Positions 56,723 through 64,000 of a stretch of DNA of 64,000 bases are shown one piece after another (the stretch's first letter is position 1; each line of letters starts with the position of its first letter). The stretch spans positions 1,447,309 through 1,511,308 of the forward strand of contig ML660774.1 of assembly GCA_007570785.1 (NCBI GenBank), given 5' to 3'. The position numbers were made by a program, and so were the translations under genes. The DNA comes from Antilocapra americana. Lineage: Eukaryota; Chordata; Mammalia; Artiodactyla; Antilocapridae. A model generated the notes under the pieces. The model saw nothing but the letters and a program-made list of their open reading frames with translations. It did no database searches and was not told the DNA's origin.

Positions 56723-58115
56723 TTGCTCTTAATTAAATCTTCAACCAGATGAGTGGAAAGAAAATTAGAGATAATTTTAAAGAATGACTCAAAGGAAAAT
56801 ATTTACAAGAAAATACCTTTCATTTGCATCTCTGTTGGGAAGGGATTCAGTGACCATAAGCATTAATGAAAATTCATGCTTATAAAATAAATTTCACTTC
56901 ATTTTTCTAAACCAGTATGACTATTCTTGCAACACTGAGCTTTGTTAAAGAAGCAAATCCTACATCCAAATGATCAAATTATCCCATTCCCTACAATAAA
57001 GACAGAGGAAAAGATATGTAGTGTAATCAAGTGCTGTTTCCCCTAATATATTCTTTTAAACTTTCAGAAAACTCTAATTTCTCTGCCACTGTCTGACTTA
57101 ATAATACCCCAGATAGTTCTTGTCTTTGTATCATGCTCAGGACAAATCAGAGATATTATGAGCTTCAGGCTAACCAAAGCAAAGCAATTACATGAATTAT
57201 CTGATATTGAAAATGTATGTCATTCAGGCTACTATGATTATACATAAAATGATAAAAGCTACTTTACATTTTAATATCAGATTTACCTTTTATCCTCAGA
57301 GGGAAATATGCATGATACAGTAAAGCTTAGGTAGCAATTATGAGCTATAGTTAGAAACTGGATAATCACAATCCTGGTTTCTTACATTATTATGATTATT
57401 TTATTTCATTAAATAGTCTTAACAAAATTTCTAACTCTAGACTATAAAGAGTTGATGGTCAAGCTCTATTTCAAAATGTTAGAAATATAAATTCTGACTC
57501 ATAAATGACACATTTTTGAAGTTTGGGAAGGCATAGGTGAAGAGTTATAAGCATTAATGTGTTGACCAGAAAAGACTAATTTTTCTTCATCCTTTAGGCT
57601 ACATTTGATACAACACAAAATCTATTTAGTTGCAAGAATAATCGTATCATCCACTTCATTTCCCCAAAATAAGTACACTTGAGTTGAAGGGAAAATGAAA
57701 ATGCCCCATTTTCAATGGAACCCCCTTATTTCTATTTTGAGGTCATTAGTTCATTCAATTCCAGAAAATTAAACCAACTCAGGGAATGAACACTTCATAC
57801 TATAATCTACAACAGTAAACTCAGTGAGTTTTTGCCCCTATTTTAAACAGCTAAGCTTGTTAGGACAATTCTTAATGTGCATGTTTTACCTTCCTTTTGA
57901 GAGTTTACCATGTCTCATCCAGTTTCCCAAACTGCTTTTTTTTTTCTTGGAGTGAACATAAAGATAAAGGGCCATTTAAATAAAGATATCTCTGAAATCT
58001 GTTATTTGAAGATTGGGTCACAGCATCTGCACCTAATTTTACCTTAATAATGTTGCTGCAAAAGTCTGTATAAGTCAAGAAGCTAATTGTGCATCCCTAT
58101 GTGTTTATGGTATTT
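56723..58115. other. unique AT-rich DNA
   Basis: No mobile element, exon or island recognised over 1.4 kb. Confidence 0.55.
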
Positions 58116-58338
58116 ACTATTTGGTGCTCAGCCATTTCAGTCATGTCCAACTCTTTGTGACCCCATGGACTGTGGCCCACCAGGCCCCTCTGTTCATGAA
58201 CTTCTCCAGGCAAGAATACTGCAGTGGGTAGCCATTCCCTTCTCCAGGGGATCTTCCTGACCTAGCGATTGAACCTGGGTCTTCTGAATTTCAGGCAGAT
58301 TCTTTACCATCTGAGCCACCAGGGAAGCCCACTGTTTG
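58116..58338 (-). mobile_element. Bov-tA SINE, antisense, 8-bp TSD
   Basis: Antisense Bov-tA (58124-58330) between 'act[a/g]tttg' copies (58116-58123, 58331-58338). Confidence 0.95.
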
Positions 58339-59182
58339 AACTCCACAGTACAACACAGAGTGAGAATTTGACAGTAAATAAATAATAAATCAAATTCTCA
58401 TTCTTTCCTGTACCGTGTAGTTTGAATAGTTGGGGCATGACTTTAAATTCTGTGATTTGTTGAAAATGATTAATCTTGGCATGTTATAATGTGCAAAACA
58501 CTCAGAAAATAGCTTTAATAAGTTGGCATTCACAACCTGGAACTGCACAATCCACACTGAGATAAAAATTCCTTAAGAAATATTTTCTGATAATTCATAT
58601 AATAAATATTTAGAAAATTCTGGAAAACTTCTTAGGGGGGGAAAAAAAAAACAAGGTAGCATGATTCTACCATCCCGAAATAACTTACATTAGCATTTCA
58701 TAAATAGCCTTTATATACATATTTTAAAATCTAAATTAGAATCATGAACATAAGGCACTCTGTAATGGTATATTACTTTGTGTAACCTGACTATTATACT
58801 TAACAGCAAATTGTTTTCCTAGATTCCTGAGTATTCATGCATATGTTGCAAAGCTAGTTTAACCTATTATGACCAGAAAAGTATGCAGGTGAAAGTCTTA
58901 ACTAGAAATGACCCGTTGTCACATAGGGTTGACCAAAGTATATCTGAAATCCAGGTGGTTGAGCCAATTCTTCTTTACCAATTGTCCTTGGATCCTTTTT
59001 TAAGCAGAGAGAAAGTGGACCCATATCAACACGTAGAAACTTCCCTATCTGGTCTCCTTCCCTTTGTATTTTCTGCTTCTTTTTCTTAGATAGCAACTTT
59101 GCTTCTTGTTGCTGTTCTCTTAATCCGTATGTTGTTGCTATTCAGAGAGGAAGACTTAAGAGAAAAACCTGTATGTCTCCCT
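58339..59182. other. unique AT-rich DNA
   Basis: G-run/A-run at 58634-58652. Overlapping frames of about 65 codons on both strands at 58883-59096, no domains. Confidence 0.5.
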
Positions 59183-59227
59183 AGAGGAGGACATAATAGC
59201 CCATTCCAGTATTCTTGCCTGGAGAAT
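59183..59227 (+). mobile_element. Bov-A fragment
   Basis: 'gaggaggacataatagccc' then 'cagtattcttgcctggagaa'. Cut off where the AT repeat begins. Confidence 0.75.
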
Positions 59228-59238
59228 ATAAGCACACA

Positions 59239-59240
<2 letters not shown>

Positions 59241-59276
<36 letters not shown>

Positions 59277-59362
59277 TGTATGCTTAGTCACTCAGTTGCT
59301 CATATATATATATGTTTGAATATATGTGTGTGTGTGTGTGTATATATATATATGTGTGTGTA
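59241..59362. repeat. compound (AT)n/(GT)n microsatellite
   Basis: (AT)17 at 59241-59274, a 26-bp insert resembling a SINE end ('tgcttagtcactcagttgct'), then (AT)n, (GT)n and (AT)n blocks to 59362. Confidence 0.95.
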
Positions 59363-59367
59363 TTCAT

Positions 59368-59572
59368 GAGTGCTAAGTCCCTTAAGTCGTGTTAACTCTT
59401 TCTGACCCCATGGACTGTAGCCTGCCAGGTTCCTCTGTTCATGGGGATTCTCCAGGCAAGAACACTAGAGTGGATTGCCTTGCCCTCCTCCAGAGGATCT
59501 TCCCAATCCAGGGACTGAACCCAGGCCTCCCGCATTACAGGCGGATTCTTTACCATGTGAGCCACAATGGGA
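59368..59572 (-). mobile_element. Bov-tA SINE, antisense
   Basis: 'gtgctaagtcccttaagtcg' to 'gtgagccacaatgggagtcc'. Confidence 0.94.
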
Positions 59573-59575
59573 GTC

Positions 59576-59690
59576 CATGAATACTGGAGTGGGTAGCCTA
59601 TTCCCTTATCCAGGGGATCTTCCTGACCCAGGAATCGAGCTGGGGTTTCCTGTATTGCAGGCAGATTCCTTACCAGCTGAGCTACCAGGG
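59576..59690 (-). mobile_element. Bov-tA SINE 5' half, antisense
   Basis: Begins mid-body ('atgaatactggagtgggtag') and runs to the head 'gagctaccaggg'. Directly abuts the preceding SINE. Confidence 0.9.
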
Positions 59691-59712
59691 AAGTTTACAT
59701 ATATATATGTAA

Positions 59713-59746
<34 letters not shown>
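59691..59746. repeat. 26-bp perfect palindrome plus (TA)n
   Basis: 59691-59716 is a perfect inverted repeat with arm 'aagtttacatata' and no spacer, followed by (TA)n to 59746. Confidence 0.95.
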
Positions 59747-59750
<4 letters not shown>

Positions 59751-59864
59751 GTTTTTGATATTTAGATCCTATTGCATTAAATACAGACACTCTCAAACAG
59801 AGGTAATGACATTGAGGATACAGAAGGGTGATAGAAATACAATACCCACATAGTCCATGACTAT

Positions 59865-60075
59865 GACGGTCACATATTACTCCATCATATGGATATGCCA
59901 CAGTTTATGTTGCTAATCTATTACTCTAAAAATTAAACTATTTATTTTTTCCCAGTTATAAATAATACTGCAATGGCAATTGTATTTTCCTTCAATAGTA
60001 TCTTTAGGATAAATTTCTGGAGGTGAATTATTCAATAAGGCATATGAACATGTTCATGAAATTTAACTCAAAATG
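59865..60075 (-). mobile_element. old L1M-type fragment, antisense
   Basis: 'ccatcatatggatatgccac', 'tataaataatactgcaatgg', 'aggataaatttctggagg', 'aaggcatatgaacatg' match antisense old L1 ORF2. Confidence 0.65.
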
Positions 60076-60422
60076 CCATGTCTAATGCAGAGATGTAATT
60101 TATACTCTGGTGGTTGGTTGGTGTCTGTTTGCCTTCGCATCCTCCAGTCATGACCCTAACATCCATTCTTGGCCCCTTCCTGCTCAAATCCTGGGAAGTT
60201 TGCAGGCAGGAGTTTGGTAACATCACTTGGGCTTCCTGGTCCTTTGGTTTCGAGTCAGGCTCAGTCAAAGGGAGGCACCAGCAGAAGAGCCCTTGGTGCT
60301 TTACTCTTCCTTGCAGTGCCCTTAAGTGTAACCACACTGCTACTGCTAGAGCCTGCATTGTCCTCAACGATTCAGAGTGCGCCATCTGTTTCCTGCTGTG
60401 ACGCAGGCTGATCTATAATATT
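60076..60422. other. moderately GC-rich DNA, origin unclear
   Basis: Two overlapping plus-strand frames and a 105-codon minus frame cover 60068-60411. 'gggaggcaccagcagaagag' resembles an old repeat I cannot name, so I do not call a gene. Confidence 0.4.
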
Positions 60423-60675
60423 GTTGTTCAGTTACTAAATCATGCCCGACTGTTTGTGATCCCATGGACTGCAGCACACCAGGAGTTTGCTCAGACTCAT
60501 GCCCATGGAGTCAGTGATGCTATCTAACCATCTTGTCCTCTGCTACCCTCTTCTTTTGCCTTTGATCTTTCCATCATCAGGATCTTTCCCAATCAGTTGG
60601 CTCTTTGCATGAGGTGGCCAAAGTATTGGAGTTAAAGCTTCAGCATCAGTCCTTACAATGAATACTCAGGGTTAC
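60423..60675 (-). mobile_element. BovB 3' fragment, antisense, diverged
   Basis: 'ttgttgttcagttactaaat', 'ccatggactgcagcacacc', 'aggtggccaaagtattggag', 'cagcatcagtccttacaatg'. Several small deletions. Confidence 0.92.
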
Positions 60676-60715
60676 ATACAATAATGCAGAATATTCAGGA
60701 TATATACAATAATAC

Positions 60716-60717
<2 letters not shown>

Positions 60718-60773
<56 letters not shown>
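60718..60773. repeat. (AT)n(AC)n microsatellite
   Basis: About 19 AT units running into about 10 AC units, next to the BovB end. Confidence 0.97.
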
Positions 60774-60988
60774 GCCCCACACTTTCTGAGGATGCCTGCT
60801 TCAAAATACCCTTGAGAATAGAAAGGGTGACTTTAAAATAAAAGTTGACAATTTGAAAAAAGTTTTAGGAGAAAAAGGCATCTCATTTGAATTTAATTTC
60901 TTTGTTACCCAGTGAGGCTGAGTTTTGTAATATATAATTAATATTTTTATGTATATTTAGTTCTGGGGACATGAACATTCTAGCAACT
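60774..60988. other. short unique DNA
   Basis: Nothing recognised. Confidence 0.5.
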
Positions 60989-62261
60989 GCTTGTCCACCT
61001 TTTATTTTATTTATTTATTTTTTTAATGTGATCCCTTACTTTTTATTTTTTTTATTTATTTTTTCTTTTTTTTATTGTTTTTGCCATACATTGTCATGAT
61101 ATCACCATGGGTTTACATATGCTTCCCCTCCGGAACCCCCCTCCCTCCTCCCTCCCCCCCGGGAAATCTCGCTGCACCAGCCCCGAGCATCAATCCCGGG
61201 CTGGCGATTGATTAGACACATGACAATTAACATGCTTCAATGCCCTTCTCCCATATCATTCCACCCTTACCCTCATCCACAAAGTCCACGAGTCTATTCT
61301 ATACATCTGCGTTCCTTTTGCTGTCTCGCATGTTGGGTTCTCGTTACCGTCTTTCTAAATTCCATATATATGCGTTAATATACTGTATTGTTGTTTTTGC
61401 TTCTGGCTTACTTCACTCTGGATAATGGGCTCCAGTTTCGTCCATCTGAGTAGAATTGCTTCAAATGAATTTTTTTTTCACTCTCTGCCATAACCCAAAG
61501 TGGGATACTCCATGACCCACCTCCCAGAATATTGGAAATAAAAACACAAATAAACAAATGGGACCTAATTAAAATTAAAAGCTTTTGCACAACAAAGGAA
61601 ACTATAAGCAAGGTGAAAAGACAGCCTTCAGAATGGGAGAAAATAATAGCCAATGAAGCAACAGACAAACAATTAATCTCAAAAATATACAAACAACTCC
61701 TGCAGCTACATTCTAGAAAAATAAACAACCCAATTAAAAAGTGGGCCAAAGAACTTAACAGACATTTCTCCAAAGAAGATATAAAAATGGCTAACAAACA
61801 CATGAAAAGATGCTCAACATCACTCATTATCAGAGAAATGCAAATCAAAACTACAATGAGGTACCACTTTACACCAGTCAGAATGGCTGCCATCCAAAAA
61901 TCTACAAGCAATAAATGCTGGAGAGGATGTGGAGAAAAGGGAACCCTCTTACACTGTTGGTGGGAATGCAAACTAGTACAGCCACTATGGAAAACAGTGT
62001 GGAGGTTCCTTAAAAAGCTGCAAATAGACCTGCCATGTGACCCAGCAATCCCACTGCTGGGCATATGCACTGAGGAAACCAGAGTTGAAAGAGCCACGTG
62101 TACCCCAATGTTCATCGCTGCATTGTTTACAATAGCCAAGACATGGAAGCAACCTAGATGCCCATCAACTGATGAATGGATAAGAAAGCTGTGGTACATA
62201 TACACAATGGAATATTACTCAGCATTAAAAAAAAATTCATTTGAAGCTTGTCCACCTTTTA
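60989..62261 (-). mobile_element. young bovine-type L1 with 5' inversion (twin priming), 16-bp TSD
   Basis: Exact TSD 'gcttgtccacctttta' at 60989-61004 and 62246-62261. 61005-61478 is the L1 3' end in minus orientation (tail as T-rich DNA at 61005-61078, then 'ttgccatacattgtcatga'). 61479-62245 is the adjoining upstream L1 part in plus orientation. About 20 nt at the junction (the A-run plus 'ttcatttgaagc') occur in both parts, as twin priming often leaves. The tail is interrupted by 'aatgtgatcccttac' at 61025-61039. Confidence 0.97.
61532..62245 (+). pseudogene. L1 ORF2p C-terminal fragment in inverted segment
   Basis: About 238 codons open from 61532: '[20 protein letters not shown]', '[20 protein letters not shown]', and the complete CX3CX7HX4C motif at C129, C133, H141 and C146, then '[20 protein letters not shown]'. 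The frame is cut by the insertion border at 'ALKKNSFEA' and runs on into flanking DNA to 62341. The true ORF2 end ('[15 protein letters not shown]') lies on the opposite strand beyond the inversion point, so no ORF2 protein can be made. Confidence 0.95.
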
Positions 62262-63217
62262 AAGAAGGGGCTATCATTTTCTCACAGCTTGAAAGTCATC
62301 TTTATATAGTAGGAATATCAAATATCAAATTTGGTATTTGATTTTGCTTTAGGAGTTTTAAAAATCACCCCTTTGTCATTTCTGCCATTATTTTTACCTT
62401 TAAAAGGTCAGTTCCCAATTCCAGTGTCAGCTTCACTTGACACATAGATGAAAATTCTTGTCTTACAACAGCAAATAACCAAACTTGATCACAAATATCC
62501 TGACCTTCTAAAGTGGGTTCAGAAAGGTGTTCCTTACTCCTGGGCCTTCTGGTCTCAGCCATGAATGATCCAACTTGCCTGTAGCACTGTAGTTAGTATT
62601 TGTCAAAAGATAAGACTCCAACTCTTGAGCAAAACCACGTGTCTGCCCCTAGCAGTCACTACCTAATCAGCACGACTTCTGTTTTGTTCTGCCTTCCACA
62701 TCTTACACAGTGTCTCTTCGTGGAATAACATAATCTGAACCTTGTTGTGAAAATAATCCAAGAAATTCTGTGAGTGGTTAAAAGAGTGAGACTATTCCTG
62801 AAAATCAACAAACTGTCTGGTTGGTCCATCCTCTTGGACAATTAGTTCCTTGTACATCTTAGTCTCATATTTGAACTTCCAAACTCATCAGTGGCAACAT
62901 CATATTTTCCCAACATGGTGCCAGGAAGATGTGCTCGTGAAGAACCCAAAAATAGGAGACCAAAATTTCTTACAAGCCTCTGTAGTTTTCTGTGATGCAA
63001 ATTCATTTCCTAGTCCAATCGTCATCCCATTTAATATCCATATAGCTTAATCACCACTCATATACATTATTAGTGGAAGTGAATGAGCTTCTACAATTTG
63101 TCACAAGGTTGTAGTTGGTATTTATGAGATTTTTTTTTTCCAGTAGAATTTCTTGTTCTCTTTGGCCTCAGCTAGGTCCTTATCCAATTTATAGTTTTAA
63201 CCTCATAGATTGTACTG
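62262..63217 (-). other. no named feature; possible decayed coding remnant
   Basis: No repeat recognised. The minus strand has several short protein-like stretches in different frames: 'DLAEAKENKKFYWKK' (about 63170-63130), 'GNEFASQKTTEACKKFWSPI' (about 63000-62940), 'GTMLGKYDVATDEF' (about 62920-62870), and a 65-codon frame at 62562-62365. This could be an old retrocopy or DNA-transposon relic, or coincidence. No family identified. Confidence 0.25.
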
Positions 63218-63430
63218 GGTTTGTGGTCCAGTCCTTTGCAACCCCATGAACAGAGGACCCCATGGACTGTATCCTGCCAGGTTCCTCTGTCCACTGGATT
63301 CTCCAGGCAAGCATACTGGAGTGGGTTACCATTTCCTTTTCCAGGGGATGTTCCTGACCCAGGGATTGAACCTGTGTCTCTTGTGTCTCCTGCATTGGCA
63401 GGCAGACTGTACCACTGCACGACCTGGCCA
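63218..63430 (-). mobile_element. Bov-tA SINE, antisense, with internal duplication
   Basis: 'gtggtccagtcctttgcaac' to 'actgcacgacctggcc'. Shares the duplicated 'accccatg(g/a)ac' block (63241-63251, 63256-63266) with the copy at 52.25 kb. Confidence 0.94.
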
Positions 63431-63432
63431 GG

Positions 63433-63553
63433 TGGCATGTGTGCTAAGTCGCTTCAGTCCTGTACGACTGTGTGACCCTATGGACTGTAGCTTGCCAGGC
63501 TTCCCTGTCCATGGGATTTTCCAGGCAAGAATACTGGAGTGGGTTGCCATGCC
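63433..63553 (-). mobile_element. Bov-A monomer, antisense
   Basis: 'ggcatgtgtgctaagtcgct' to 'ggagtgggttgccatgcc'. Directly follows the previous SINE. Confidence 0.9.
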
Positions 63554-63719
63554 AAATTATCATGGAAATTGAGTCATTAATGATCTTAACTATTTGAAGG
63601 TGTTGTACTCTTTCATTTACTCAGCACTGGACAGGGGCAAATACCAGAAATTCTTGAGGCAGTTTGTAGTAGCAGTTCCATTTCCCCTTGATCAACAGGA
63701 TCAATCAACTGTAATTCCA
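63554..63719. other. short unique spacer
   Basis: Nothing recognised. Confidence 0.5.
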
Positions 63720-64000
63720 CTTGCTGCTGCTGCTGTAGCTAAGTCACTTCAGTTGTGTCTGACTGTGTGACCCCATAGGTGGCAGCCCATCAGGCTACCC
63801 CATCCCGGGGGTTCTCCAGGCAAGAACACTGGAGTGGGTTGCCATTTCCTTCTCCAATGCACGCAAGTGAAAAGTGAAAGTGAAGTCGCTCAGTCGTGTC
63901 CGACTCCTAGCGACCCCATGGACTGCAGCCTACTAGGCTCCTCTGTCCATGGGGTTTTCCAGGCAAGAGTCCTGGAGTGGGGTGCCATTGCCTTCTCCAT
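63720..64000 (-). mobile_element. Bov-A2 SINE, antisense, at window end
   Basis: (CTG)n tail complement at 63722-63733, two Bov-A units joined by 'gtgaaaagtgaaagtgaag', last unit ends 'gccattgccttctccat' at the window edge. Probably within a few bases of complete. Confidence 0.95.

Noticed and set aside
56318..56752. 144-codon plus-strand frame with Leu/Ala-rich start
   Set aside because: Almost entirely inside an antisense CHR-type SINE.
61408..62205. 265-codon open frame on the minus strand
   Set aside because: It runs antisense through the inverted L1 segment and then into the true ORF2 tail; a chimera created by the inversion.
63210..63572. 120-codon plus-strand frame
   Set aside because: Crosses two antisense SINEs; the 'DPMDCSLPGFPVHG'-type phrase is the usual Bov-A translation, not a protein.

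Overview
The window reads as intergenic or intronic DNA from a ruminant, most likely a bovid. The diagnostic evidence is the repeat fauna: dozens of tRNA-Glu/BovB-derived SINEs (Bov-tA, Bov-A, Bov-A2), ten BovB (RTE-clade) LINE segments on both strands, and several young bovine-type L1 3' ends. Older mammalian layers (MIR, L2-type, diverged L1M/HAL1-type, one LTR-like element) lie underneath. I found no host gene exon I can name, no rRNA or tRNA gene, no CRISPR array and no prokaryotic feature. Most long open frames are retrotransposon ORF remnants or their antisense shadows. Family names come from recognising consensus sequence by eye, without a database search, so element ends are usually good to about 5-20 bp, or exact where a target-site duplication (TSD) is given.

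Layout. 1-10.1 kb: mostly unique AT-rich DNA with a few SINEs, a MIR, L2-type scraps, and an isolated CpG island at about 6.47-6.78 kb. 10.1-16.6 kb: a Bov-A2, an antisense L1, L2-type and HAL1/L1M-like remnants, and a 65-bp BovB end in a perfect TSD. 16.6-20.3 kb: an old antisense L1 split by an antisense BovB that itself carries two SINEs. 22.3-23.8 kb: two BovB 3' fragments in inverted orientation. 24.0-24.5 kb: an LTR-like element. 25.3-30.9 kb: SINEs and old antisense L1s, one interrupted by BovB. 34.7-37.5 kb: a 5'-truncated sense L1 with most of ORF2 and a SINE inside.

37.8-47.0 kb: four BovB copies, among them a nearly full-length antisense copy (42.9-46.4 kb) that sits, with a SINE, inside one old L1. 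An L2-type element and young L1 pieces are also here. 48.3-49.2 kb: a young L1 inside a Bov-tA. 54.46-55.37 kb: a young sense L1 with a 13-bp TSD. 59.2-59.75 kb: SINE pieces mixed with AT/GT microsatellites. 61.0-62.25 kb: a twin-primed (5'-inverted) young L1 with a 16-bp TSD. The window ends inside an antisense Bov-A2.

How it works together. BovB supplied the reverse transcriptase and the 3' end shared with Bov-A/Bov-tA. L1 and BovB copies here are 5'-truncated, internally deleted or frame-broken, and none looks autonomous. The items most likely to matter to the host are the CpG island, a possible minus-strand exon near 52.1 kb, and an AT-rich stretch at 7.7-7.96 kb that looks like a conserved non-coding element. 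All three are hypotheses. I did not find a convincing new biological system.
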